Shown here: piece after piece, positions 8,516 through 16,833 of the stretch
Numbering within the stretch: the stretch's first letter is position 1
Layout: each line of letters starts with the position of its first letter
DNA from: Rhizobium sp. BK399
GTDB lineage: Bacteria > Pseudomonadota > Alphaproteobacteria > Rhizobiales > Rhizobiaceae
NCBI RefSeq assembly: GCF_014194695.1
Contig: NZ_JACIAH010000020.1
Location: forward strand, 1 to 64,000
DNA length: 64,000 nucleotides
Reading direction: 5' to 3'
The notes under the pieces: model-generated
Databases searched by the model: none
Told to the model about the DNA's origin: nothing
The model's input: the letters and a program-made list of their open reading frames with translations, nothing else
Position numbers and translations under genes: made by a program

Positions 8516-8824
8516 ATGTCAGATCAAGCCATAGTCGACTGCTTTAGTATCCACGAGGCAGTCCAGTTCCTGAGACACATGTCCCATCAGACGAGAATGC
8601 GAATCCTGTGCGCGCTCGCAGGCGGAGAGCGCAGCGTTGGGGAATTGCAGGACGCGCTCGACATGCCTCAGGCTGCAGTATCTCAGCAATTGGCGAAGCT
8701 GCGATCGGGAGGCATCGTTACGGAACGACGGACGGGACGCCAGGTCTACTACCGGGTTCTGCATTCCGAGACGATCGACCTGCTTTATGTGCTCTCAGGC
8801 ATGTTTCCTTCTCGTGACGAATAG
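8516..8824 (+). CDS. ArsR-family transcriptional regulator
   Basis: A 102-residue winged-helix protein. It has the typical HMSHQTRMRILCALAGGERS helix near residue 20, the recognition helix MPQAAVSQQLAKLRSGGIV at residues 51-69 and the wing ERRTGRQVYYRV. The Cys pair of metal-sensing ArsR proteins (ELCVCDL) is absent, so it is probably not a metal sensor but a redox- or other-ligand-responsive member (BigR/SoxR-like subgroup is possible). Start ATG 8516 follows GGATCGAGG closely. The insertion sequence sits 100 bases downstream; any co-transcribed gene that followed may have been displaced. Confidence 0.82.
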   Translation: MSDQAIVDCFSIHEAVQFLRHMSHQTRMRILCALAGGERSVGELQDALDMPQAAVSQQLAKLRSGGIVTERRTGRQVYYRVLHSETIDLLYVLSGMFPSRDE

Positions 8825-8923
8825 GTAGTCCAGGGCGTCCCGACTGGCCGGCCGCGCGCCTGCCGGTTTGTCGGTCGTCCCGATCCTGTGTCTCGAGGTC
8901 GGTTTCGTTCCGTTGTCTTGTTG

Positions 8924-8931
8924 GTCCAATC
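8924..8931. repeat. Target site duplication, left copy
   Basis: GTCCAATC directly abuts the left end of the IS66 element and is identical to the 8 bases at the right end. IS66 elements are known to make 8-bp duplications. Confidence 0.92.
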
Positions 8932-8943
8932 GTGAGCGTCCGG
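8932..8943 (+). repeat. IS66 left inverted repeat
   Basis: GTGAGCGTCCGG; the next 12 bases match the right repeat only in part (TGAGCTGTTTTT versus CGAAGGCATTTT). Confidence 0.9.
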
Positions 8944-9035
8944 TGAGCTGTTTTTGCTGATCGGGCAAATCAGGCGATGTTCTGGCATTCGAACCAGCAT
9001 TAATGCTGACATTAATACCAGAACAAAGAGGTTTC

Positions 9036-9398
9036 ATGGCTCGCATAGAGATCATGTCCGGTACCGAGCGCAGACGGCGTTGGTCGGACGAGGCGAAGCT
9101 GAGGATACTGGCGGAAGCTGATGAGCCCGGTGCTCGCATTGGTGACGTGGCTCGCCGGCACGACATTCATCCGGGCCAGATCCGATTATGGCGGCAATCA
9201 TTCAGCTATGCCGATCGGCCGACGGTGTTCCTCCCGGTGGAAATCACCGAGGAGGTTGGCGTAAGCCAGCCGACTACGGCGGCAACGAGGCCGGCGATCG
9301 TGGAGATCTTGCTTCGAAACGGTCGGCGCTTGAAGGTTCCGGCTGACGTCGAGTTGAAGCTGCTTGGTCCGCTGGTCGCTTGCGTGGAGGCGGCATGA
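9036..9398 (+). CDS. tnpA: IS66 accessory protein TnpA
   Basis: A 120-residue protein with an N-terminal helix-turn-helix of the transposase-8 type: RRRRWSDEAKLRILAEA, then IGDVARRHDIHPGQIRLWRQ. This is the first of the three conserved IS66 open frames, needed with TnpB for transposition, probably for DNA binding. The ATG at 9036 is preceded by AAAGAGG; an upstream in-frame start at 9003 lacks a site. Its stop overlaps the tnpB start (ATGA). Confidence 0.9.
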   Translation: MARIEIMSGTERRRRWSDEAKLRILAEADEPGARIGDVARRHDIHPGQIRLWRQSFSYADRPTVFLPVEITEEVGVSQPTTAATRPAIVEILLRNGRRLKVPADVELKLLGPLVACVEAA

Positions 9399-9742
9399 TC
9401 GGGCCATCGGGGAACGTGCGGGTCTATCTGGCCTGTGGGGTGACCGATATGCGGCGTGGCATTGATGGTTTGTCCGCGCTGGTGGAGACGGTGGTGAAGG
9501 AGGCGCCGGGCTCGGGCGCGATCTTCGGCTTCCGCGGAAAGCGCGCTGATCGGATCAAGCTTCTTTGGTGGGATGGCCAGGGATTCTGCCTGTTCTACAA
9601 GATTTTGGAGCGCGGATACTTTCCCTGGCCGACGGCGAAAGAGGGCGTCGCGCACCTGACTCAGGCGCAGCTTTCCATGCTCGTGGAAGGGATCGACTGG
9701 CGTCGGCCGGCATGGACTTCGGCTCCTGGCCGAACGGGATAA
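9395..9742 (+). CDS. tnpB: IS66 accessory protein TnpB (Orf2 family)
   Basis: A 115-residue IS66 Orf2 protein. It has the family's invariant start (VYLACGVTDMRRGIDGLSAL) and middle (FRGKRADRIKLLWWDGQGFC, LYKILERGYFPWP-like LFYKILERGYFPWP). The start overlaps tnpA by ATGA, so the two are translationally coupled. It is essential for transposition in IS66 relatives, with unknown biochemical role. Full length. Confidence 0.93.
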   Translation: MIGPSGNVRVYLACGVTDMRRGIDGLSALVETVVKEAPGSGAIFGFRGKRADRIKLLWWDGQGFCLFYKILERGYFPWPTAKEGVAHLTQAQLSMLVEGIDWRRPAWTSAPGRTG

Positions 9743-9814
9743 AAGCTATATTTTGCAGGGACATCCGAGGCATAACGCTGGTGCATCAGAGGCAAATCGG
9801 CTAGATTTGCGGGT

Positions 9815-11380
9815 ATGGAAACAGCGCCGCTGGACAGTCAGGACGAGCTCACTGCTTTGCGCGCACTGGTCGCCGAACAGGCGGCGAAGCTTGAGAGCCA
9901 GGAAGCCGAGGTCATCAAGCGTGACTCCATAATCGGGCTTCTTCGCGCACAACTGGAGCTGCTCCGACATCGGCAGCATGGCGCCTCTTCGGAAAAGATC
10001 GACCGGAAGATAGAGCAGTTCGAACTGATGCTGGAGGAGATTGAGGCCTCCCGTGCCGAGGCTGAACTGCGCTCCGGCAAAACTCCTCTGCCAGAGTTGG
10101 ACGACGCATCCGAGAAGCCGAAGCGCAAGCCCTTGCCCGATGGTCTCGCCACCGAAGAACTTGTCTATGCGGCTCCCTGCAATTGCCCGACTTGCGGTGG
10201 CACCTCGTTCCTGAAGGCGGCCGACAGGGTGGTCCAGGTGTTGGAGCACGTGCCGGCGTCGGTCAAGATTGTCCGGCATATCGAAAAGCGCATGATCTGC
10301 AGGGAATGCGATACGACGGTGGCTGGCGAGATGCCGACCTTGCCGATCGAGCGCGGCAAACCCGGGCCGGGACTGCTCGCCCATATCATGATCGCCAAAT
10401 TCGACGATCACATCCCCCTCTATCGCCTCTCCGAGATGTACGACCGGTTGGGGATAGACATCTCCCGATCCGTGATGGCCGACTGGGTCGGCCGCGTGTC
10501 TGCTTTGCTGACGCCACTCGTCTTGTTGATCAGGGCCCATATCGCAGCACTCGACCGAATACATACGGACGATACCCCGGTCGATGTTCTCGACCCCGGG
10601 CGGGGGAAGACAAAAACCGGCAGGGTCTGGGTCTACGTCTTTGACGGCAGTGGCTATCAATCCGCCACTCCTGCAGCCATCGGCTATTACTACAGCCCTG
10701 ACCGCAAGGGCGCGCATCCGGCTGACCACCTGGCAAGCTTCAGCGGCGTCATGCATGCAGATGGCTACGGGGGTTACAAGAAACTCTACGGCAACCAGAT
10801 CATCGAAGCTGCCTGCATGGCGCATGTGCGCCGCAAGTTCCATGATGTGATCAAGCTGAAGCCGTCGCCGATCGCTGATGAAGGGCTGTCGCGCATCGGC
10901 GCTCTCTACGATATCGAGAACCGTATCCGAGGGATGTCGGCTGACGATCGGCGCACCCTGCGCCAACACCATGCCCGACCAGTTCTGGACGATCTCAAGG
11001 CCTGGATCGAAACCACGCTCTCGACTTTGCCACAGAAACAGAGGCTGGCCGAGGCGATGCGATACGCCCTGTCGCGATGGGCAGCCTTGAGCGTCTACAT
11101 CGATGATGGCCGTGTCGAAATCGACAACAACATCGCTGAACGAGCCATGCGTCCACTCGGAATCGGAAGGAAAAACTGGCTTTTTGCCGGCTCGGACAAG
11201 GGCGGTGAGCGCATCGCCAACATTCTGACCATCATCGAGACGGTCAAACTGCAAGGCCATAATCCGGAGGTCTATCTGACAGATGTCCTGACCCGGATCC
11301 AGGATCATCCCAAGGATCGACTTGAAGATCTGTTGCCCTGGAACTGGACGCCGGCAAACGGTCGGTGCGAGGCTGCCTGA
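9815..11380 (+). CDS. tnpC: IS66 transposase TnpC (DDE type)
   Basis: A 521-residue transposase. In order it has a leucine-rich N-terminal coiled coil (residues 5-75), a zinc-binding segment (CNCPTCGG and CRECD, residues 125-170), and the catalytic core with the DDE acidic residues visible in IHTDDTPVDVL, MHADGYGGYKKLY and DNNIAERAMRPLGIGRKNWL. Length and ends are complete, with no frameshift. It performs strand cleavage and transfer at the inverted repeats. The stop overlaps the following gene start (TGATG). Confidence 0.95.
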   Translation: METAPLDSQDELTALRALVAEQAAKLESQEAEVIKRDSIIGLLRAQLELLRHRQHGASSEKIDRKIEQFELMLEEIEASRAEAELRSGKTPLPELDDASEKPKRKPLPDGLATEELVYAAPCNCPTCGGTSFLKAADRVVQVLEHVPASVKIVRHIEKRMICRECDTTVAGEMPTLPIERGKPGPGLLAHIMIAKFDDHIPLYRLSEMYDRLGIDISRSVMADWVGRVSALLTPLVLLIRAHIAALDRIHTDDTPVDVLDPGRGKTKTGRVWVYVFDGSGYQSATPAAIGYYYSPDRKGAHPADHLASFSGVMHADGYGGYKKLYGNQIIEAACMAHVRRKFHDVIKLKPSPIADEGLSRIGALYDIENRIRGMSADDRRTLRQHHARPVLDDLKAWIETTLSTLPQKQRLAEAMRYALSRWAALSVYIDDGRVEIDNNIAERAMRPLGIGRKNWLFAGSDKGGERIANILTIIETVKLQGHNPEVYLTDVLTRIQDHPKDRLEDLLPWNWTPANGRCEAA

Positions 11381-11685
11381 TGGCTTGCTCAAGGTTCATC
11401 TACACGCTCAACCAAGTCGCCGGCATGGTAGGCGAGAACCTCGAACTGATCGAGGAAATCACCGCGAACTCGGACAACATCTCCGAGGGCGAACTGGTTT
11501 ACGTAAGTGATGGCAGTGAAGATGGCACGAAGGGCCTGACCGAGAATGGCATCGAAGAACTTCAAAGCCTACTCGCCGACATCAGGACCTGGGACGGCGG
11601 TATCCGCGAGTTCCTCATCGACACACAATGCGATCCCGACATGATCGACCGTGTCATGGCCGATGAGATGAAACGGGGCCAATAG
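11380..11685 (+). CDS. Small passenger protein inside the IS66 element
   Basis: A 101-residue acidic protein starting at ATG 11380, overlapping the transposase stop (TGATG), and ending 37 bases before the right inverted repeat. It begins MACSRFIYTLNQVAGMVGEN and is rich in Glu and Asp, with probable helices at both ends. It is not one of the three canonical IS66 proteins. Similar small frames follow tnpC in some rhizobial IS66 relatives as far as I recall, but I know no function. Confidence 0.65.
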   Translation: MACSRFIYTLNQVAGMVGENLELIEEITANSDNISEGELVYVSDGSEDGTKGLTENGIEELQSLLADIRTWDGGIREFLIDTQCDPDMIDRVMADEMKRGQ

Positions 11686-11710
11686 CTCTCGACACTTGAA
11701 AATGCCTTCG

Positions 11711-11722
11711 CCGGACGCTCAC
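11711..11722 (-). repeat. IS66 right inverted repeat
   Basis: CCGGACGCTCAC, the exact reverse complement of the first 12 bases of the left end. Confidence 0.9.
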
Positions 11723-11730
11723 GTCCAATC
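11723..11730. repeat. Target site duplication, right copy
   Basis: GTCCAATC, identical to 8924-8931. Confidence 0.92.
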
Positions 11731-12038
11731 AGGTCCCTGGTCTTCCTTTTGATCCTTGCAGCAAGGCACCGGCATCAGGTCACCGGACGGCACGATGGAC
11801 GCCTCGCTGCATCTGCGATGGCGCAACTGCATCAATCTTCATCACCTTCGCGATCGCGCCTATAAAACAGGCGGCATGCGCATTTGGGATAATGCCGACC
11901 GTTTTCCGGCAGGCGCAACATCGCACATTTCGACTACGGAAACCCGTAATGGGCTTTCCAGACGTCTCCGGAGCCCTTTGAGAGCCGGTTGGCACGAAGA
12001 ATGCATGGCGAAATCAGGTGTAATGTCAGGAGGGAAAA
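11731..12038. other. 308-base stretch without a supported gene
   Basis: This is the right-hand continuation of the sequence interrupted by the IS66 element, up to the next gene. Open frames here lack ribosome binding sites. It presumably holds the promoter of the gene at 12039. Confidence 0.4.
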
Positions 12039-12371
12039 ATGACCCCTTTGATTACCGATATCGTCAGCGCCACTGGAAAGCTTGAAGCAGCAATTCTGGA
12101 TATTACCGATGCAGGCCCGGCCACCATTGATCGCTCGAAGTCAATGAGAGCCAAGGCAAAACTTCTTCCACAGGTGCTGGTGAAGCATTATCCGGAACTC
12201 TCATGGATCGAGCGGGAGTTGCGGGGCGTTTTCGAAGCCTGCTCGGACGCGATCGACCGCAAGACGGTCAATCCCGTGGTGGCAAGGGCGGCAATATCCA
12301 TTGCGGAAGAATACCGCCAGGTCATCGGCGCCATGAAAGACACGAGGGCGTTGTCGCGTCGCCTGTCATAG
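12039..12371 (+). CDS. Hypothetical protein
   Basis: A 110-residue soluble, helix-rich protein with an excellent ribosome binding site (CAGGAGGGAAAA before ATG). It begins MTPLITDIVSATGKLEAAIL and ends MKDTRALSRRLS. No domain is recognised. The predicted all-helical content and central VLVKHYPELSWIERELRGVF give no clear family. It is convergent with, and overlaps by 6 bases, the DUF2147 gene. Confidence 0.65.
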   Translation: MTPLITDIVSATGKLEAAILDITDAGPATIDRSKSMRAKAKLLPQVLVKHYPELSWIERELRGVFEACSDAIDRKTVNPVVARAAISIAEEYRQVIGAMKDTRALSRRLS

Positions 12372-12704
12372 CCGTGTCCAGATGAGGGAGACGCAGATCA
12401 CCTTCAAGGTGCAACCTCGCATATGCACCGTATCCCCGGTTTGCGTCAGCACGCCGTTGAAGGTTTTCCGACTCTCGGGCTCGACAATGCTTCCGGTGAA
12501 GTTGCCGTTACTGCCGCGGAAGGACCCGATCCGCTTGCCAGCGTTGTTTCCGGTTTTCATCGTGATGCAGTAACCTTGGGCGCATTCGTCAATGGCGGCG
12601 GTGGTACCGACTTGTGTCTTCCAGGTTCCGACGACAGGCTCTTGAGCCAAAACACTGGAGGCCACAAGCGTCAGCGACGCCGTGATCAAACCCAGCCGTT
12701 TCAT
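12366..12704 (-). CDS. Exported DUF2147 family protein
   Basis: A 112-residue protein with a signal peptide (MKRLGLITASLTLVASSVLA|QE). The mature part begins VVGTWKTQVG and shows the DUF2147 pattern of a small beta-barrel: GTW at the start, a Cys pair (DECAQGYCITM), and a late MRGCTLKVIC. It is shorter than many family members but complete, and probably periplasmic, perhaps lipid- or ligand-binding. RBS AGAGAGGGAGC lies just upstream of the ATG at 12704. It converges with the preceding hypothetical gene. Confidence 0.78.
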   Translation of the reverse strand: MKRLGLITASLTLVASSVLAQEPVVGTWKTQVGTTAAIDECAQGYCITMKTGNNAGKRIGSFRGSNGNFTGSIVEPESRKTFNGVLTQTGDTVHMRGCTLKVICVSLIWTRL

Positions 12705-12849
12705 GGTTCGCTCCCTCTCTGATGACCAGCTAGGGCCGCTTCCGGCCTAAGGCGGTGGAGTATACGCTTTCAGGGCGCTCTGCTCCAGCGTTCCTTGGCC
12801 TGGTGTCTCCATCTGCCCGGGACAGGGTCCCGGGCCGACCATCCTTCAC

Positions 12850-14853
12850 TTACGCTTCCAGCCACTTTACCTGTTCGGGGGTAAGCTTGATGTCGAGCGC
12901 CGAGAGGCTGTCCTCAAGCTCGGCGATGGTCCGTGGCCCGATCAGCGGAATGACCGGAAAAGGCTGCGCGATCACATAGGCAAGCGCGATGTGGATCGGG
13001 CTGCGGCCCAGCCTGATTGCCAGCTCTATGGCCCTGTCGCGGCGTTCGAAATTCCGGTCCGAGTACCAGCACCGCACGATCTCCTCGTCGTCATGCTTGT
13101 CACGTCCGGCACGGTCGGTGAAGAAGCCGCGTCCCTGGCTGGACCAGGCGAAATTCGGTATCTGCTTCTGCTTGAGCCACGTCTTCCAGTCGTCGTCGGA
13201 GGCTGCCACGCATCCAGCCCAGATCGGGTCGAGCATTTCTGCGAGCGAGAAGTTGTTCGAGAGCGCAGCCGGCGCCGTCTTGCCGGTCCTGGCAGCATAG
13301 GCTGCTGCTTCATCCATACGCTCGCGCGTCCAATTCGAACCGCCGAACAGGCCACGAATACGGCCTCGGCGCACCTCGGCATCCATCGCATCAACAAACT
13401 CTCCGACCGGAACGTCGACATTGTCCCGATGCATGAAATAGATGTCGACGTAGTCGGTCTTGAGCCGGTTCAGCGACTGGTCGAGCTGCTTGGCGATGAT
13501 ATCGGGATAGCAGAGCGGAGAATGGGCGCCCTTGCCGATCAGCACGATCTCCTCGCGCGGGACCTGCCGGCTGGTATGCCAGTCTCCGAAGATGCTTTCC
13601 GTCTTGCCACCGCCGTAGACGAAGGCCGTGTCGAACACGTTGCCTCCTGCCTCGTAGAACGCATCAAGGGTCAGCGACGCGGCGGCGAAGTTCGGGAAGA
13701 ATTCGAAGCCGAGAGTCACGACCGACGCAGGTTTTGCGAGGCCAGGGATCTGGCGGCGCGGGACGGCATTGCCTGGTCGCACGGGTGCCCCCGCAAGGTT
13801 CGTCTTCCGGCGATCTGCCCGCTCGATCGCATATTCCAGGCCAATGGAGGAACGCCATTGGTCGAGGACGCGCAGATTGCCGACCGAGTCGGCCCAACCC
13901 ATGCCCGGAGAGCGGAATTCCGTCTCACCGGCGCGGATGGCATCGCCGGCTGCGTCGACCTCGAAGGAATAAAGCCAACGATCCTCCTTGACTTCGATGG
14001 TCTGCAGCTCGTTGCCCTTGATGACGTCTATGTTGCCGATGCCACCCTTATGCCCTGAGGCAAACCAGAAGTCCTTGACCTCGATGCGTCCTTCCGACCC
14101 GATGATGCGCAGGGTATTGTCCTGCTGGGCCATGATCGAGCATGACACCTCGGCGATGATACCGTTTGGAAATTTCAGGACGGCCGAGGCCCATTCATCG
14201 ACCCCGGACTGGCCAAGGTGGCCGACGCCGGAGACTTTTTCGGGCTCGAGGAACGCTTTACCTTCGGCTGCACCAGCGATCAATCGCGCCATGGAGACCG
14301 GGTAGCCGCCGACATCGAGAATGCCGCCGCCGGCCGTCTCGTTGGCAAAGAGCCGATGCTCGGGTCTGAACGTGCCCATGTTAAAGCCGAAGCTCGAGCG
14401 AATGATCCGCACAGTGCCGATGACACCGCTCTTGACCAATTCGACAATCTTGGCCGTCTGCGGGTGGACGCGATACATGAAGGCCTCGCCTGCAAAGACG
14501 CCGGCTTTCTTCGCTTCGTGATAAATTGCGTCGGCGTCGAATGCGGAAAGCGCAATCGGCTTTTCCACGAGGACATGCTTGCCTGATCGGATCGCCTTGA
14601 TCGCCCATTCGGCATGGCCAGTATGAGGTGTGGCGATATAGATCGCGTCGATTTCCGGATCCGTCAGCAGCGCGTCGTAGCCCTTGACGATGCGGGCGCC
14701 GGGGAAGTTTTCGCCAAGCCCGGGCTTTTCCGGGGTGCGGGTGGCGATGGCGACGAGCTTTCCTGTGCGCGAATGCGCAATGCCGTCCGCAAACGTGCGC
14801 GCGATGGTGCCTGGGCCGATGATGCCCCAGCGGATCGGTTGGTCTGTGCTCAT
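12850..14853 (-). CDS. Fusion enzyme: Gfo/Idh/MocA oxidoreductase plus aldo/keto reductase
   Basis: A 667-residue protein made of two oxidoreductases in one frame. Residues 1-340 are a Gfo/Idh/MocA dehydrogenase: a Rossmann start IRWGIIGPGTIARTFADG and the catalytic-loop motif VLVEKPIALS. Residues 375-667 are an aldo/keto reductase with all four catalytic residues visible: Asp in VFDTAF, Tyr in FVYGGG, Lys in LIGKGAHS and His in YFMHRD, plus the C-terminal IPLIGPRTIAELEDSL. It follows the CUT1 sugar importer genes on the same strand, so it probably oxidises and reduces the imported sugar or its keto form. The linking segment (about residues 340-375) is short. Confidence 0.85.
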   Translation of the reverse strand: MSTDQPIRWGIIGPGTIARTFADGIAHSRTGKLVAIATRTPEKPGLGENFPGARIVKGYDALLTDPEIDAIYIATPHTGHAEWAIKAIRSGKHVLVEKPIALSAFDADAIYHEAKKAGVFAGEAFMYRVHPQTAKIVELVKSGVIGTVRIIRSSFGFNMGTFRPEHRLFANETAGGGILDVGGYPVSMARLIAGAAEGKAFLEPEKVSGVGHLGQSGVDEWASAVLKFPNGIIAEVSCSIMAQQDNTLRIIGSEGRIEVKDFWFASGHKGGIGNIDVIKGNELQTIEVKEDRWLYSFEVDAAGDAIRAGETEFRSPGMGWADSVGNLRVLDQWRSSIGLEYAIERADRRKTNLAGAPVRPGNAVPRRQIPGLAKPASVVTLGFEFFPNFAAASLTLDAFYEAGGNVFDTAFVYGGGKTESIFGDWHTSRQVPREEIVLIGKGAHSPLCYPDIIAKQLDQSLNRLKTDYVDIYFMHRDNVDVPVGEFVDAMDAEVRRGRIRGLFGGSNWTRERMDEAAAYAARTGKTAPAALSNNFSLAEMLDPIWAGCVAASDDDWKTWLKQKQIPNFAWSSQGRGFFTDRAGRDKHDDEEIVRCWYSDRNFERRDRAIELAIRLGRSPIHIALAYVIAQPFPVIPLIGPRTIAELEDSLSALDIKLTPEQVKWLEA

Positions 14854-14896
14854 GGGAATTCCTTCTTCATTGCATAGTCTTGGGATGAATTCGGAG

Positions 14897-15982
14897 TCAG
14901 CGGAGGCGGTTGCCGGCGCTGTCGAACAGGAAGCTGTGCTTGGCGCTGAGACCGACCGTCAGGGTGTCTCGATTGCCAGCGGCGCGAGATTCGGGTCGCT
15001 CGATGATCATCTGTTCGCCCGCCGCCGTGGTCGCGTAGATGTAACTGGTGTTGCCAAGGTGTTCTGCGACGTCGATGGTGACGGTGAGATCCGCATTGCC
15101 CTGCCCTGCGTCAACGAAGTGTTCCGGCCGTACGCCGAGCGTTACCGACGCACCGGATTCCAGTGCACTTGTTACCGGCAGGGTCAGCCGAACGTTTCTG
15201 TCGCCAGCAAGGGCAACCGTCGCGCCTGCAGCGTTCCGCTCCAGAATCTCGGCTTTCAAGAAGTTCATTTTGGGTGAGCCGACGAAGCCCGCCACGAACT
15301 GGTTGGCGGGGTCGTCATAGAGGTCGAGTGGTGCGCCGACCTGTTCGATGTTGCCGGCGCGCAGGACGACGATCTTGTCGGCAAGGGTCATCGCCTCCGT
15401 CTGGTCATGCGTCACATAGATCATCGTCGTGCCGAGCTGCTTGTGAAGGCGGGAGATCTCGACGCGCATCTGCACGCGTAGCTCGGCGTCGAGGTTCGAC
15501 AACGGCTCGTCGAAGAGGAACACTTGTGGCTCGCGCACGATGGCCCGGCCGATCGCAACGCGCTGGCGTTGGCCGCCCGATAGCTGTTTTGGCCGCCGTT
15601 GCATCAGTTCGTTGATCTGCAGGATGTTCGCAGCGTGTTTGACCCGTTTTTCGGTATCCGCCTTCGGGTTGCCGTTCATGCGCAGCCCGAAGCTCAGGTT
15701 TTCCTCCACCGTCATATGTGGGTAAAGCGCATAGGATTGGAAAACCATCGCAATGCCGCGGTCGGCCGGCTCCACGTCATTGACGACCTTGCCGCCGATA
15801 TTGATCTCGCCAGCCGATATGTCCTCGAGGCCAGCGATCATGCGAAGCAGTGTCGATTTCCCGCAACCAGATGGGCCGACGAAGACGACAAACTCGCCGT
15901 CCTTTACCTCAAGATTGGCGCCATGGATGATTTCCAGCGCGCCGAAGCGCTTCACGACATTTTTCAACGAAAGTTCAGACAT
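14897..15982 (-). CDS. Sugar ABC transporter ATPase (UgpC/MsmK family)
   Basis: A 361-residue ATPase starting MSELSLKNVVKRFGALEIIH at ATG 15982. It has Walker A GPSGCGKST, Q-loop, signature LSGGQRQRVAIGRAI, Walker B VFLFDEPLSNLDA and H-loop YVTHDQTEAMTL, followed by a C-terminal TOBE-type beta domain (VTLGVRPEHF). This is the standard CUT1 importer ATPase. It lies 14 bases after the second permease gene. A longer upstream frame overlaps that permease and is rejected. Confidence 0.9.
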   Translation of the reverse strand: MSELSLKNVVKRFGALEIIHGANLEVKDGEFVVFVGPSGCGKSTLLRMIAGLEDISAGEINIGGKVVNDVEPADRGIAMVFQSYALYPHMTVEENLSFGLRMNGNPKADTEKRVKHAANILQINELMQRRPKQLSGGQRQRVAIGRAIVREPQVFLFDEPLSNLDAELRVQMRVEISRLHKQLGTTMIYVTHDQTEAMTLADKIVVLRAGNIEQVGAPLDLYDDPANQFVAGFVGSPKMNFLKAEILERNAAGATVALAGDRNVRLTLPVTSALESGASVTLGVRPEHFVDAGQGNADLTVTIDVAEHLGNTSYIYATTAAGEQMIIERPESRAAGNRDTLTVGLSAKHSFLFDSAGNRLR

Positions 15983-15996
15983 CAGGCGTTTCCCGA

Positions 15997-16833
15997 TTAT
16001 TTGACTGCGCCGGCCGCAATGCCGGCGATGAAGTGGCGCTGCAGGAACACGAAGACGACTAGGATCGGCGCTGTCAGCAGCATGGCGCCAGCCATGATCC
16101 CGCCCCAGGAGACCTTGGTCAGGCCGATCAGCGTTCCGAGCGCCACTGGTGCTGTCATCATCCCCGGTTTGGAGTTGATGAGCAGCGGCCAGAGGTAGTT
16201 GTTCCAGGAATGCAAGAAGAGGATGATGGCGAGCGCAGCCATCGTCGGCCTGGCGAGCGGCAAAGCGATCCGGAGAAAGATCTGCCATTCCTTGACGCCT
16301 TCGACACGGGCAGCATCGAACAATTCGCCGGGCATCATCGAGAAGGCCTGGCGCATGAACAGCACGCCGAGCGAGTTAAAGAGCGGCGGCACGATCAACG
16401 CGATCCAGGTGTTGGCCAGCTTGAACTCGCGAGCCACCATGATGAATTGCGGGATGACGACGACGGCAAACGGCAGCGTGATGGTGCCCAGAATGATGCC
16501 GATGACGATCGAACGTCCGACGAAGCGGTAGCGGGCCAGCGCCCAGCCTGCCATCGAGGTGAGCAGTACCGATAGGAACGTATAGATTGCGGCAACACCG
16601 ATGGAGATGAACATCGCGCGGATGAAGTCGGTATCAGCCTGCAGGTTCTTGAAGTTCTCGACAAAATTGGTCGAGGGCAAGAGCACGATCTCCGGGCTGA
16701 AGATGCCGAAGTCCGACATCGTCGAGAAGACGAACATCATCCACAACGGAAATAGCCAGATGATGGCAAGCGGCGTCAGGGCAGCGTGGAGGGCAATCTG
16801 CCGGAGCAGCAGCGATTGAGACTTCGATCTCAC
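15997..16833 (-). CDS. Sugar ABC transporter permease (CUT1, MalG/LacG type)
   Basis: A 278-residue membrane protein with six predicted hydrophobic segments. Its EAA loop, the ATPase contact, is recognisable as FDAARVEGVKEWQIFLRIALP near residue 185. The C-terminus HFIAGIAAGAVK is typical of MalG-type subunits, where it reaches into the ATPase dimer. Its start overlaps the stop of the preceding permease gene by 4 bases. Confidence 0.88.
   Translation of the reverse strand: MRSKSQSLLLRQIALHAALTPLAIIWLFPLWMMFVFSTMSDFGIFSPEIVLLPSTNFVENFKNLQADTDFIRAMFISIGVAAIYTFLSVLLTSMAGWALARYRFVGRSIVIGIILGTITLPFAVVVIPQFIMVAREFKLANTWIALIVPPLFNSLGVLFMRQAFSMMPGELFDAARVEGVKEWQIFLRIALPLARPTMAALAIILFLHSWNNYLWPLLINSKPGMMTAPVALGTLIGLTKVSWGGIMAGAMLLTAPILVVFVFLQRHFIAGIAAGAVK

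Larger units (their letters stand above)
8932..11722 (+). mobile_element. Complete IS66-family insertion sequence
   Basis: A 2791-bp element with tnpA, tnpB and tnpC plus a small passenger gene, all on the plus strand. Its ends are inverted repeats beginning GTGAGCGTCCGG (perfect for 12 bp, then partly matched), and it is flanked by an exact 8-bp duplication GTCCAATC. All three transposition genes are intact, so the element looks recently inserted and potentially active. It landed in the intergenic stretch after the ArsR gene. Confidence 0.95.

Noticed and set aside
9746..11392. Very long open frame (548 codons) on the minus strand across the IS66 transposase
   Set aside because: It is the antisense shadow of a GC-rich coding region; the plus strand encodes a clear DDE transposase.
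11756..12085. 109-codon frame to the right of the IS66 element
   Set aside because: No ribosome binding site, and it overlaps the better-supported gene at 12039.
15983..16288. 102-codon N-terminal extension of the CUT1 ATPase
   Set aside because: It overlaps the permease gene and reads as its shadow; the ATPase family starts at 15982.
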